From contig WSNO01000007.1 of the NCBI GenBank assembly GCA_009773415.1, positions 1-64,000 on the forward strand: a DNA stretch of 64,000 nucleotides, given 5' to 3'. A program made the translations under genes and the position numbers. The notes beneath the pieces were generated by a model. That model had not been told where the DNA came from. It saw nothing but the letters and a program-made list of their open reading frames with translations, and searched no databases. How positions within the stretch are numbered: the first letter of the stretch is position 1; the number at the start of each line of letters is the position of its first letter. This document shows, one piece after another, positions 26,679-35,895 of the stretch. Origin of the DNA: Nitrospirota bacterium (GTDB lineage: Bacteria > Nitrospirota > Thermodesulfovibrionia > Thermodesulfovibrionales > Dissulfurispiraceae).

Positions 26679-28594
26679 CAGGACTTCCTCTGTTCAAGCC
26701 TATGGTCATTCGGGAATGCAGACACGGAAGACTCATCCGAGCGATTCTCTGAACTTAAGAGGCGCCGGTCATGCACAATCGAGAAGCCCTTCTGCATTTT
26801 AGCCAGCTTTTTGATCTCTGATGCAAGCGAGGCGACCTCTCCATAAGAAGTATATTTTTTTACTTCAGTGCTCAGAATGCCGATGGATAAAGAAAGGAGA
26901 TCGAACTTCTCAAATTCGCCCTTGCGATTCTGCGCCCGATATGCGCCCCTTGCAAAATCCTCCGGTCCGTGATAATCCGACAGACCTGCCGTAAATGCAG
27001 CGACTATCTCTTCCGCAACCCTCCGCGAATACTGAGGGCGCGTTATGACAATAAAATCATCTCCACCAATATGGCCGATAAAGCACAGAGTTCCTTCGCA
27101 TAATGACCGAACGGCATGGCGCAACATATCGCCAACCGAGCGTATGACCGAATCACCTTTTTCAAAACCATAGAAATCGTTATAGGGCTTAAAATTGTCG
27201 ATGTCAATATAGAGAACGTCAAAATGCATTGACTTTGACAGTAGTCTTTCGATTTCTCTTTGAATGCACTCATTGCCGGGAAGTCCCGTAATCGGATTTG
27301 ACCCTTTTGCGATGAAAAGGCTGCGCTCAGTAATCGCATTCAAGAGATGACTAACTGCAACAATGCCCTGATACTTGCCATGACGGGTGATGCAGATGTC
27401 GTCGTAGAGATACTGCGCGCTGCGCAACTCAACCAGCTTTGCGACCTCTTCCAGAGTCGCAGCTGATTCGACCGATGAATATTCGGTTTCCATGAGTTCA
27501 TGTACTTTTTTGCGGGAATTCAGATGCATTCCGTATCCGAAGTTGCCGAGAATGTTTCTTTCAAGAAAGCGGCTCCGATGAACCATGCCGACAATCTGCA
27601 CGCCGTCGACAACAGCTAAGGAACGAAGGCTTTCATCGCTAATAAATCGCTCAAATGCAACGGAAAATGGTACGGTAGCGTCTAAAGGTTCAACAAATCG
27701 GCAGATGTCCCCGATCGTCGCAAAATGTCCGTTCATCTTGTCCCCTTCGCTCAGAAGATTTGTCGCAGATGACGTTGGTGAGAGTTCTGGAAAAACGCCG
27801 GCATCCATGCTCTCTGATGGACGCGCAAAGTAGTACCCCTGCCCATAATCGATGCCAAGACTCTGGACTATTCTGAGCTCGCTCTGGCGCTGGATGCCTT
27901 CAGCTATGATCCGGATGCCGATGCGATGACAAGCAGTGGTTACTGCATCAACGAGATTATATTTGATGGTAGCCCGGTCAATATGCGAGATAAAGTGTCG
28001 ATCGATTTTTACAAAATCAGGCTCGATAATGGAGAGCATCTTCAACCCGCCGTGTCCTGCACCGAAGTCGTCGATGGCTATCTTGTATCCGCGTTTTTTA
28101 TAATATTTCATGGCCTCCCCGAAGAGTCGGTAGTTGGTTATCGAGCTTTTTTCAGTAATTTCAAGAACAATCCTTTCTTTCGGGATGCGCCATTTATCAG
28201 AAAAGAGATCAGTCAGTCCTGGATAGTGTTCCGGAGACATGAACACTTCAGGACAGACGTTTACAAACAGAAAATAGCTGTTTTCATGCGCTCCCTGCAT
28301 GAATGCAGCTCGAAGCGCGTTTTCCCTGCAGATATAATCAAGAGTGCAGATAGTGTCCGTCAGTATTGCGTGCCTGAAAAGTTCGTCAACACGATGAAAG
28401 GGGTTTTCGACGATAACACGCGTCAGCGACTCATGGCCGAAAACAGATCCGGTTTTCAACTCATAAATAGGCTGAAAATGCACTGTCAATGACTGCTCAT
28501 TGCAGAGATTCAGAATGCTCTGTCGCATCTGTTCGCTTGCCACGGCATAATTTTCGTTCGCAATTTCAAGCTCCCACTTCAGTCGTTCAACCAT
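26678..28594 (-). CDS. EAL - CBS pair - GGDEF protein (c-di-GMP turnover)
   Basis: The 638 residues contain an EAL domain (about 35-270), two CBS repeats (about 290-410) and a GGDEF domain (about 430-600), with no membrane segments. The EAL signature is ESL (GHESLTRV), but the other catalytic residues are present: Asn in FVNVCPE, EITEKS, AIDDFGAG, KIDRHF and AEGIQ. The cyclase signature is GGDDF. Both activities are therefore possible; which dominates is not readable. CBS pairs often bind adenine nucleotides and may set the balance. The ATG at 28594 has GGAAG ahead. Confidence 0.9.
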   Translation of the reverse strand: MVERLKWELEIANENYAVASEQMRQSILNLCNEQSLTVHFQPIYELKTGSVFGHESLTRVIVENPFHRVDELFRHAILTDTICTLDYICRENALRAAFMQGAHENSYFLFVNVCPEVFMSPEHYPGLTDLFSDKWRIPKERIVLEITEKSSITNYRLFGEAMKYYKKRGYKIAIDDFGAGHGGLKMLSIIEPDFVKIDRHFISHIDRATIKYNLVDAVTTACHRIGIRIIAEGIQRQSELRIVQSLGIDYGQGYYFARPSESMDAGVFPELSPTSSATNLLSEGDKMNGHFATIGDICRFVEPLDATVPFSVAFERFISDESLRSLAVVDGVQIVGMVHRSRFLERNILGNFGYGMHLNSRKKVHELMETEYSSVESAATLEEVAKLVELRSAQYLYDDICITRHGKYQGIVAVSHLLNAITERSLFIAKGSNPITGLPGNECIQREIERLLSKSMHFDVLYIDIDNFKPYNDFYGFEKGDSVIRSVGDMLRHAVRSLCEGTLCFIGHIGGDDFIVITRPQYSRRVAEEIVAAFTAGLSDYHGPEDFARGAYRAQNRKGEFEKFDLLSLSIGILSTEVKKYTSYGEVASLASEIKKLAKMQKGFSIVHDRRLLSSENRSDESSVSAFPNDHRLEQRKS

Positions 28595-28745
28595 GATTCT
28601 TCCATTTCCTTCCGTCACGTTATTTTTTTCGAATTAAATGGTGAGTGCTGATTCATTCTGTCGCTCTTGCACGGTACTAGTCTGAATTATGAACTGTTAC
28701 AGAAATATTACGCAGATATGAAATATTGCAGCAATGTATGATCGT

Positions 28746-28774
28746 CTGCATATGCTAAACTTAAAAATATGCAG
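28746..28774. promoter_or_regulatory. Inverted repeat upstream of tpx
   Basis: CTGCATAT and ATATGCAG are perfect 8-base arms 13 bases apart, centred about 55 bases before tpx. Just upstream AAATATTACGCAG and AAATATTGCAG form an imperfect direct repeat. This could be a regulator site for the peroxidase gene. Confidence 0.35.
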
Positions 28775-28814
28775 TATCACAAAAAATGACAGGACTCTTT
28801 AGTAAGGAGGAAGA

Positions 28815-29327
28815 ATGGAACGCACGGGAGTTATTACATTTCAGGGAGGACCGCTCACTCTTGTCGGTCCAGAAATCAAGGCGGGGCAGAAAGCGCCCGA
28901 CTTCACGGTCTGCGATGCGGGACTTGCGCCGGTCAGTATGAAGGATTTCGCCGGCAAGGTGAAACTGATCAGCGTTACCCCGTCACTCGATACGCCGGTC
29001 TGCGACATTCAGGCAAAGAGATTCAACACCGAAGCGGCGAAGCTCGGTGATGATGTCGTTGTGATGAACATCAGCGTTGACCTGCCGTTTGCCATTGCCC
29101 GCTTCTGCTCGGCATCCGGCATCGACAAGGTCAAGACGCTTTCAGACCACAAGGACTTGTCATTTGGAAACGCTTACGGTGTGGTCATCAAGGAACTTCG
29201 CCTGCTTTCCCGCGCTATCTTCGTCATCGGCAAAGACGATACTGTTTCCTATGCCGAGTATGTGAAGGAAATCACCGAACATCCGAATTACGATGCAGCG
29301 CTTGAAGCTGCAAAAAGACATTCCTGA
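28815..29327 (+). CDS. tpx: Thiol peroxidase (Tpx, 2-Cys peroxiredoxin)
   Basis: Tpx reduces hydrogen peroxide and organic peroxides with thioredoxin as donor. The 170 residues match the family. The peroxidatic Cys is in SLDTPVCDIQAKRFN and the resolving Cys in RFCSASG. FQGGPLTLVG at the N-terminus is typical. TAAGGAGGAAGA is a strong ribosome site. It is a single gene, with a perfect hairpin directly downstream. Presence of an oxidant defence gene suits an organism with oxygen-sensitive Fe-S enzymes. Confidence 0.96.
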   Translation: MERTGVITFQGGPLTLVGPEIKAGQKAPDFTVCDAGLAPVSMKDFAGKVKLISVTPSLDTPVCDIQAKRFNTEAAKLGDDVVVMNISVDLPFAIARFCSASGIDKVKTLSDHKDLSFGNAYGVVIKELRLLSRAIFVIGKDDTVSYAEYVKEITEHPNYDAALEAAKRHS

Positions 29328-29334
29328 GATTTCT

Positions 29335-29377
29335 CAGCACCGAAGCTCCGGACCGTTCTGCCCTCGCTTCGGTGCTG
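29335..29377 (+). terminator. Strong hairpin after tpx
   Basis: CAGCACCGAAGC pairs perfectly with GCTTCGGTGCTG (12 bp) around a 19-base loop, 8 bases past the tpx stop. There is no T run, so it is either a Rho-independent terminator of non-standard type or a 3'-end stabiliser. Confidence 0.5.
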
Positions 29378-29471
29378 TTGGATTCACAACCCGACCAGCG
29401 TCAGTAATACAAAACTATATGCCGCTGTATCTGCCGGCTGTCCATACAACGTGTTCCCGGAGAAAGAAAGT

Positions 29472-30020
29472 ATGAAAAAAATTGCAGTATTTGTAATGGG
29501 ACCTGACAGGCCCGGCATTATTGCAGCTGTCTCCAAGACGCTTTTTGAGTACGGCTGCAATCTTGAGGATGTAAGTCAAACAATTTTGCAGTCTTCCTTT
29601 GTCGGTATCTTCATCGGGACGATACCTGAAATACTGTCCGAAGAAGCGGTCCTTGCGGCACTGCAGGCTGACGTTGAACCGATGGGACTTGCAGTTCATC
29701 TCAGCCTCACGCAGGAGCCGGCAGGGGAGCCGACAGTCAGCGAATCCTTTGTCATCACGACTGTTGGTTCTGACAGACCCGGTCTTGTTGCCGGGGTTGC
29801 CGAGATTCTGGCAAAGTCCTCGGTCAATATTACTAACTTGAAAGCAGTGTTCAGGGGAACAAAAAATCCGAACCATAATGTTATGATTTACGAAGTCGAT
29901 ATTCCGCAATCGCTCGATCAGCACTCATTTAGAACGGCCCTGTATAACCGGGCTCATGAACTGGGACTGGACATTAGCCTCCAGCACCGGGAAATCTTCG
30001 AACAAATCCATAGGGTATAA
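29472..30020 (+). CDS. Two-ACT-domain protein (GcvR-like)
   Basis: The 182 residues hold two ACT domains, about 1-80 and 95-175, each opening with a PDRPGI-like or SDRPGLV motif. ACT domains bind amino acids or other small ligands. This arrangement resembles GcvR and unclassified regulators paired with PFL-family genes. The start at 29472 follows a purine-rich stretch. It is separated by 3 bases from the next gene, so the two form one unit, a pairing seen in many genomes. Confidence 0.85.
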   Translation: MKKIAVFVMGPDRPGIIAAVSKTLFEYGCNLEDVSQTILQSSFVGIFIGTIPEILSEEAVLAALQADVEPMGLAVHLSLTQEPAGEPTVSESFVITTVGSDRPGLVAGVAEILAKSSVNITNLKAVFRGTKNPNHNVMIYEVDIPQSLDQHSFRTALYNRAHELGLDISLQHREIFEQIHRV

Positions 30021-30023
30021 AAA

Positions 30024-31397
30024 ATGCTGACAGAACGAGAAGTAATCGCAACCCTTGAAATGCTCCGAAATGAAAACCTCGACGTCCGCACGGTTACGCT
30101 GGGTGTCAGTCTTTTTGACTGCGCAAGCCATGATGCCGATCGTTTCATTCTGAATGTTCGGGCAAAAATAACCCGTGCGGCCGCAAACCTTGTTGACGTC
30201 TGTGACGAGGTGGGCCTGAAGTATGGCATTCCGGTCGTGAACAAGAGAATCTCTATTAGTCCTATTGCGGTCGCTGCCTGCGGTTTCTCTGCTGAAGAAA
30301 TGTGCCGAATCGCCGTGGCGCTTGACGACATCGCGGGTCATTTGAGAATCGACTTCATCGGCGGGTTCAGCGCTTTAGTTGAAAAGGGTTTTACAAAAGG
30401 AGATTGCGCTCTCATAGAGGCAATCCCTGAAGCACTGGCGAAAACCGACCGTATCTGCTCCTCAGTCAACGTGGCATCTACGCAGGCAGGAATCAACATG
30501 GATGCAGTTGCACTCATGGGCAGAACAATCAGGCGAACGGCTGAGCTTACGGCTGACCGCGACGGCATCGGATGCGCCAAACTCGTAGTATTTGCAAACA
30601 TCCCGCAGGACGTTCCGTTTATGGCCGGAGCTTATCTCGGTGTCGGCGAACCGGATCTGGTGATTAATGTCGGTGTCAGTGGCCCCGGTGTCGTCAAAAA
30701 AGCAATCGACCGTGCCCGAACAAACCATCCTGACATGAATCTTGGCAGCCTGTCTGAGGTGATAAAGCGCACGGCGTTTAAAGTCACCCGTGTCGGAGAA
30801 CTTATCGGCAGGGCGGTTGCCGACAAACTCGCCATTCCTTTTGGTGTTGCAGACCTCTCACTTGCGCCGACACCAAATGCCGGCGACAGTGTCGGCGAAA
30901 TTTTTCAGAGCCTGGGACTGAAGAGCATCGGGAATCCCGGCTCCACAGCAATTCTTGCCATGTTGAACGATGCAGTCAAAAAAGGCGGTATCTTTGCAAG
31001 TTCATATGTTGGCGGACTGAGCGGTGCTTTTATTCCGGTCAGCGAGGACCTAAATATTGCGGAAGCAACTCGCAACGGCAGCCTGACTCTTGACAAACTC
31101 GAAGCAATGACCAGCGTCTGCTCAGTCGGGCTCGATATGGTCGCTATCCCGGGGGATACTTCTGCTGAAACAATTTCCGGAATCATTGCTGATGAAATGG
31201 CAATCGGGGTCATTAATAGCAAGGCAACCGCTGCCCGTCTTATTCCGGTGCCCGGCAAAAAAGCAGGCGACAAAGCCTCATTCGGAGGGCTGCTCGGCGA
31301 GGCAACAATTATGAATATTCGCGACGATGGCGGTTCAGCAGGGTTTATTGCGCTCGGCGGAAGAATCCCCGCGCCGGTGCAGAGTTTCAAAAATTAG
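30024..31397 (+). CDS. PFL-family protein (UPF0210/DUF711)
   Basis: The 457-residue protein belongs to UPF0210, whose fold is related to pyruvate formate-lyase/ribonucleotide reductase barrels, but which lacks a proven activity. Recognisable stretches are EVIATLEMLRNENLDVRT, VNVASTQAGINMDAV, and the late VIPVSED-like IPVSEDLNIAEA. It is translationally coupled to the ACT protein, which is the conserved partner, so the two likely work together, perhaps with the ACT domains sensing the substrate or product. Confidence 0.88.
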   Translation: MLTEREVIATLEMLRNENLDVRTVTLGVSLFDCASHDADRFILNVRAKITRAAANLVDVCDEVGLKYGIPVVNKRISISPIAVAACGFSAEEMCRIAVALDDIAGHLRIDFIGGFSALVEKGFTKGDCALIEAIPEALAKTDRICSSVNVASTQAGINMDAVALMGRTIRRTAELTADRDGIGCAKLVVFANIPQDVPFMAGAYLGVGEPDLVINVGVSGPGVVKKAIDRARTNHPDMNLGSLSEVIKRTAFKVTRVGELIGRAVADKLAIPFGVADLSLAPTPNAGDSVGEIFQSLGLKSIGNPGSTAILAMLNDAVKKGGIFASSYVGGLSGAFIPVSEDLNIAEATRNGSLTLDKLEAMTSVCSVGLDMVAIPGDTSAETISGIIADEMAIGVINSKATAARLIPVPGKKAGDKASFGGLLGEATIMNIRDDGGSAGFIALGGRIPAPVQSFKN

Positions 31398-31542
31398 CCC
31401 GTGCATCTCAGAAGCAGCATTTTATGTGCTATTCCCGGACATGCGGGAATCGTTCGGGCAGCTTTTCAGTGAGGCTGCGAGCATGCAAGAGCCTGAATGT
31501 CCCATGCAAATACAGCAGCCGTTTTTTTATTTCTTGACCCTC

Positions 31543-33234
31543 TCAGGTATAGAGAAAACGTTTAATCTTCTGTGTCGGGGTCTTCTCAAAGGGTTCAGTC
31601 TGTTCAATCATTTTGTGCAGGCGCGAAAATGATGCTACCTGATGGTTGACGTCCTTCCGTAACTTTTCGAGCAGCAACTCAATGCGCTTGCGAATCTCCG
31701 GTTCGCTCAGATGGTCGCGGGCGTATTCCGCATCGAGTTTCTCATAGTCCAGCTGAACGCGTGCCACAAGATGCTTGCCCTGCTTCAGCACCAAGGACTC
31801 AACGACAAAAGGAGCTCTGTTGATCACCGCTTCAACCGTTTCAGGATAAATGTTCTCGCCGCTGGAACCAAGAATTACATTTTTCAGCCGCCCTTTGATA
31901 TAGAGGTATCCGTCCTTGTCAAAGTACCCCAGGTCGCCAGTTTGCAACCATCCGTCAGCAGACAGCACTGCGGCAGTCGCGTCCTCATCATGGTAGTACC
32001 CTTTCATGATGCTTTCGCCACGCACCAAGATTTCGCCTTCTCCTGTTGTCGGATCTGGCGAGTCAATTTTCACCTCCAGACCCGGAACGATGGGTCCGGT
32101 GGAGCGAAAACGCGTATGTTCCGCATTCGCGCCGGCAATGAGAGGAGATGTTTCGGTAAGCCCGTATCCGATCGCATAAGGAAACTTCGCTTCACGAAGA
32201 AATTTTTCCACCTCCGGAGAAAGCGCCGCTCCTCCGATACCGAAAAAAGTCAGATGGCCGCCGAACATGGCGCGCAGTTTCTTGCCTATGACTCCGATTA
32301 TAGCCCTGCGCACGCCGGGTAACAGACAAAGCGCACGGAGAACTCGCTTCCCCTCCAGTTCGGGCAGTATCCTGTTTTTATAGATTTTTTCTATGATGAG
32401 CGGAACCGTCAGCATGGTCGTCGGTTTAACTTCCGCAAGAGCAGGAAGCAGGACGGAAGGAGTCGGCGGCTTTCGCAGATACCAGACTACCGCGCCCTGC
32501 ATGATGGGCAGAACGAGTCCGAGTGTGCATTCATATACATGCGCCAGAGGCAGAATCGAAAGCAGGCGATCTTTTTTGGTGACAGGCGGGATTTTTGCAG
32601 ATGCATCGGCATTCCAGATAACGTTGCGATGGGTGAGCATGACCCCCTTGGATCTCCCCATGGTTCCGGAAGTGTAAATAATCGAGCAGATATCGTCTTC
32701 CTTTACCACTGCGGGCGCAACACCAGCAATTCTGCGTACAAAGGCACCTATCATGCTCAGTCCCTTTCCGCCCTCTGCCAGTATGCGCCGGAGTGACGTG
32801 CGGGTAATGTTCGACTCTATTACAGAAAGCGTATCAAGCAATACGACCGTCTTGAAGACCTTGATCTCAAGTTCTTCAACTTTCTGAAAATAGCGTTCAG
32901 AGACAAAGAGAGCACTGGCACCGGAATGGCGGATAATATGCTGGATATCAGAAGCGTGGAACTCCGGAAGGATGGGCACGATGATCGCACCCATGCAGGT
33001 AACTGCATAATACGCAATCCCCCACTGAGGACTGTTCTCGCCAAGAATCGCAACCCGGTCGCCCGGAGAGATGCCTCTGTCGTGCAGGAAGCCGGACACT
33101 TCTTCAATCTGCTTTTTCATGTCTTGATAGGTGAGCGCGGTTTCGCCGACAAAGCCGAGTGCGGCATGTTTGCCGAATAAGCGGACACTGCGATCAATCA
33201 GAGCAGGCATTGTGAAACTGGCGAGGGGTTCCAT
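31543..33234 (-). CDS. AMP-binding long-chain acyl-CoA synthetase
   Basis: The 563-residue adenylate-forming enzyme should activate fatty acids with ATP and CoA. Motifs are IIYTSGTMGRSKGVMLTHRN (the P-loop-like A3 motif), GYGLTETSP, GWLQTGDLGYFDKDGYLYIKGRLK and a late KNVILGSSGENIYPE. The C-terminal catalytic lysine region is present (ETPFEKTPTQKIKR-like tail). It is similar in length to FadD15-type enzymes. The gene is alone and ends convergent to the PFL-family gene. Confidence 0.9.
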   Translation of the reverse strand: MEPLASFTMPALIDRSVRLFGKHAALGFVGETALTYQDMKKQIEEVSGFLHDRGISPGDRVAILGENSPQWGIAYYAVTCMGAIIVPILPEFHASDIQHIIRHSGASALFVSERYFQKVEELEIKVFKTVVLLDTLSVIESNITRTSLRRILAEGGKGLSMIGAFVRRIAGVAPAVVKEDDICSIIYTSGTMGRSKGVMLTHRNVIWNADASAKIPPVTKKDRLLSILPLAHVYECTLGLVLPIMQGAVVWYLRKPPTPSVLLPALAEVKPTTMLTVPLIIEKIYKNRILPELEGKRVLRALCLLPGVRRAIIGVIGKKLRAMFGGHLTFFGIGGAALSPEVEKFLREAKFPYAIGYGLTETSPLIAGANAEHTRFRSTGPIVPGLEVKIDSPDPTTGEGEILVRGESIMKGYYHDEDATAAVLSADGWLQTGDLGYFDKDGYLYIKGRLKNVILGSSGENIYPETVEAVINRAPFVVESLVLKQGKHLVARVQLDYEKLDAEYARDHLSEPEIRKRIELLLEKLRKDVNHQVASFSRLHKMIEQTEPFEKTPTQKIKRFLYT

Positions 33235-33315
33235 ATTTCATCCTTCACGTCAGTAATATTTGCCCGGACAGAGGTCGTTCTTCAAGCCGGTAGCGACCTT
33301 CGAAAGAACGCTTTG

Positions 33316-33324
33316 ATTATACCA
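33316..33324 (-). promoter_or_regulatory. Extended -10 promoter of the acyl-CoA synthetase gene
   Basis: TGGTATAAT on the minus strand is a consensus extended -10. No good -35 is seen. The expected leader is about 75 bases. Confidence 0.5.
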
Positions 33325-33425
33325 TGGATTCCCCCTGTGAACCCTCCGGTTATTTTGTGTTGCGCCTGCTAAGGGCTTGATCCATCATTCAGACCGGGGT
33401 AGCCAGTACTGCGCCCCTTCATAAT

Positions 33426-33683
33426 AGAAAACTGCTTGAGCAGTTTGGTATGATCGCATCAATGAGCAGAAAAGGCAATTGCTATGACAATGCTCCGATG
33501 GAAAGCTTCTGGGGCTTGTTGAAGGCGGAACTGGTGCATCACTGCACGTACAGATGCTCACTGGGAAATTGCGGAGTGTATATCGAGGTGTTTTACAACC
33601 GGCAGCGCATACAGGCTCAACTTGGCTATCTGTCGCCGGCTGCCTTTGAGCGAAAGTTCTATAAAACATTGTTCGTTGCCTGA
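33426..33683 (+). pseudogene. IS3-family transposase OrfB, C-terminal fragment, frameshifted
   Basis: The frame reads LLEQFGMIASMSRKGNCYDN then APMESFWGLLKAELVHH, the signature end of the DDE integrase domain including the last catalytic Glu (in MESFWG). After TYR the conserved DAHWEIAE is found in another frame, and the original frame resumes with YIEVFYNRQR and LGYLSPAAFE. Two compensating indels thus damage the middle. The N-terminal two thirds and OrfA are absent here. The gene is non-functional. Confidence 0.85.
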
Positions 33684-33831
33684 GTGCTTTAGGGTCTGCT
33701 ATTGACAGCAGGGGGCACGTTCTTGACAATGCGGCGGCAGTGAGTGATAGTTTGATTGTATGGAACTGCGATAGTAAAAACGCGGCGCTGCAGTCAGAAG
33801 TCTGCACATGACGATACAGTGAGGTGACGGT

Positions 33832-34953
33832 ATGGCACAGGTCTATTTCGCAACGGCACGGGTAGGGAAGTGGAAGTATGATGACAGCATGCCCGGAAAG
33901 CTCGAACGTCTTCTGAAAAAGGCGGATCTCGGGACGTATTTCGAAAAGAAAGAGTGGGTGGCAGTCAAGACTCATTTTGGCTCAGACGGTGCGCATCGCA
34001 TAGTGCGACCAACGTTTCTTCGGAAAATTGCGGACGGACTGAAAGCCGTCGGTGCAAGGCCGTTTGTCACCGACACGGTGAGAATTCTCGGACTCGACTA
34101 TCTTGAGGTCGCCAACTATAACGGCATCAACCATCTTTCGGTTGGCGTACCGGTTATCCTCGCCGACGGCATTTTCGGGCACGACAATCTCATGGTCAGG
34201 GCCGGCGAGATACTCGGCGAAATAGCTGTTGCCGCAGCCATATACGATGTGCCGGCCATGGTGGTCTGTTCACATGTTAAAGGACATATTCAGGCAGGCT
34301 ATGCCGGAGCCATCAAAAATCTTGCCATGGGTGCCGTCAGCTCTACTCATAGGCATTGCGGCTGGAAGTGCGGCAGAGGCGCCATGCATGCGACAGGCGA
34401 GGGCAAGCTCGTCTGGGATGCTGAGAAATGCACGTTTTGTTTTCAGTGCCAGGAAATCTGCCCGCTCGAGTGTATCAATTTCGCAGACGGTGAGATGCGC
34501 TACGACAATGAAAAGTGCTGGCGCTGTGGCCGCTGCGCTCGTGTCTGCCCATCGGATGGACTGGAACTGCCGGGGGACGATACTCTTTTTATGCGCTCGC
34601 TTGCCGAGGCAGCTGCTGCTGTTCTGACGACGTTTCAGCCAAAGAAAGTGCTCTATGTAAATTTTCTGACCGAAATCCAGCCTGAATGCGACTGCATGCC
34701 GGCTGCGGAAGTGCCGATCATGCAGGACCTCGGCATACTTGTGACCGATGATATCGTTGCCGTTGAACAGGCATCTATCGACATGCTGCTGAAGGCAAAG
34801 CCGCTGCCCCAGTCTCTGGCACAGGATATGGGGGTGAAGGATGGCGACGATATCCTGATGAAACTGCATAACAAGCACTATCATATCCAGATTGAAGAGG
34901 CAGTGCGGCTCGGTATCGGCAGCAGGGAGTATGAGCTGATCATGCTTGAGTAG
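33832..34953 (+). CDS. DUF362 protein with two 4Fe-4S ferredoxin motifs
   Basis: The 373-residue protein has an N-terminal DUF362 domain (about 1-190), with VAVKTHFGSDGAHRIVRP and FVTDTVRILG. Two 4Fe-4S motifs follow: CTFCFQCQEICPLEC and CWRCGRCARVCPSD, at about residues 200-245. A short C-terminal domain (about 270-373) follows. Proteins of this class are predicted iron-sulfur electron carriers, but no reaction is proven. GAGGTGACGGT is the ribosome site. It stands alone and is followed by a terminator. Confidence 0.88.
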   Translation: MAQVYFATARVGKWKYDDSMPGKLERLLKKADLGTYFEKKEWVAVKTHFGSDGAHRIVRPTFLRKIADGLKAVGARPFVTDTVRILGLDYLEVANYNGINHLSVGVPVILADGIFGHDNLMVRAGEILGEIAVAAAIYDVPAMVVCSHVKGHIQAGYAGAIKNLAMGAVSSTHRHCGWKCGRGAMHATGEGKLVWDAEKCTFCFQCQEICPLECINFADGEMRYDNEKCWRCGRCARVCPSDGLELPGDDTLFMRSLAEAAAAVLTTFQPKKVLYVNFLTEIQPECDCMPAAEVPIMQDLGILVTDDIVAVEQASIDMLLKAKPLPQSLAQDMGVKDGDDILMKLHNKHYHIQIEEAVRLGIGSREYELIMLE

Positions 34954-35069
34954 TCGTTGACGTCTGCCGGAATTTTCAGGCTGCAAGAGTAACCGCAGTA
35001 TTCATAAACTTTCAGCGAGAGCAGTATGTGCTGTTTTGAAGGCTGGTTGAGCGGGGCATATATAAAGAG

Positions 35070-35103
35070 AACCACCCATGGTATCCGTGCGGCGGTTTTT
35101 TCT
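35070..35103 (+). terminator. Terminator of the DUF362 gene
   Basis: AACCACCCATGG folds back on CCGTGCGGCGGTT with one mismatch and a bulge, followed by TTTTTTCTC. Confidence 0.6.
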
Positions 35104-35130
35104 CTCCGCAGAGCCAGTAAACAGGTTTCT

Positions 35131-35895
35131 TCAGAGTTTTTGCTCGTCTGTGCGTTTAAGCTTATCAGCGTGTTGCACGTGCATCAGCATCGCTGCATCA
35201 GCATCAATAAGCCAGATCACTTCCCCGTCTCTCAGCCTGATACGGCCTGCCGGATAGTCGCCGCTCGTTCCTGCATCTCCGAGCTTTTCCATGATCGGAG
35301 CCTTTTCTTTTCCTGACGCAACAATGATTGCAGTGCGGGCATTGTTCAGCACCGGCAGCGTGAGCGTGACACGCCAGCTGCGAAGCTGCGGCACATGCAC
35401 AGCACAGGCGTATTCCTGCGAATCAAGCGCGGCAGACCCCGGGAAAAGAGAAGCAGTGTGGCCGTCGTTGCCGATGCCGAGCAGGATCAGATCAAACCGC
35501 GGCATTCCGGCAAAAAACCCGAGAAGCTCCTTTGCATATATTCCAGCTGCCGCAGGTGGATTCATTTCGCCGCAAATGCGGTGAACATTATCTGCTGGGA
35601 TGGGAACGTGAGAAAGCCAGAGACGAAATGCCATGCCGTAATTGCTTTCAGCATGTTCGGGCGGCAAGCATCGCTCGTCGGTCCAGAAGACATGAAGATG
35701 CTGCCATGGCACAGCGCTTCGGAGTGGTTCCGAAGCCAAAAGCGGAAAATAGAGTCGCGGCGTCATTCCTCCTGATAATGCCAGCGTCGCGGTGCCGTTG
35801 CGTCTGACCGTATCGGACAGAATGCTGATGATGCGATCTGCTGCTGTCGCCGCAAGCGTATCGGCATTAGCATAGACGGAGAGGATGTCGCTCAG
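35131..35895 (-). CDS. pgl: 6-phosphogluconolactonase, probable CTG start
   Basis: Pgl hydrolyses 6-phosphogluconolactone in the oxidative pentose phosphate pathway. Family motifs are [31 protein letters not shown] and [15 protein letters not shown]. The first in-frame ATG lies inside the ALSGG(M)TP motif and would delete the first strand and helix, so it cannot be the start. Upstream the frame is open with a good N-terminus ([16 protein letters not shown]). The only sensible start is the CTG at 35895, which overlaps the zwf stop as CTGA with GGAGG 6 bases ahead. This gives 254 residues, normal for Pgl. Confidence 0.85.
   Translation of the reverse strand: MSDILSVYANADTLAATAADRIISILSDTVRRNGTATLALSGGMTPRLYFPLLASEPLRSAVPWQHLHVFWTDERCLPPEHAESNYGMAFRLWLSHVPIPADNVHRICGEMNPPAAAGIYAKELLGFFAGMPRFDLILLGIGNDGHTASLFPGSAALDSQEYACAVHVPQLRSWRVTLTLPVLNNARTAIIVASGKEKAPIMEKLGDAGTSGDYPAGRIRLRDGEVIWLIDADAAMLMHVQHADKLKRTDEQKL

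Larger units (their letters stand above)
33235..33831. other. Intergenic region with promoter and IS3 fragment
   Basis: This 597-base stretch contains the acyl-CoA synthetase promoter, an IS3 OrfB fragment at 33426-33683 and about 150 bases with no feature before the ribosome site of the DUF362 gene. Confidence 0.6.

Noticed and set aside
33385-33975. 196-codon minus-strand frame over the IS3 fragment
   Set aside because: The IS3 OrfB fragment and the DUF362 N-terminus on the plus strand explain the region.
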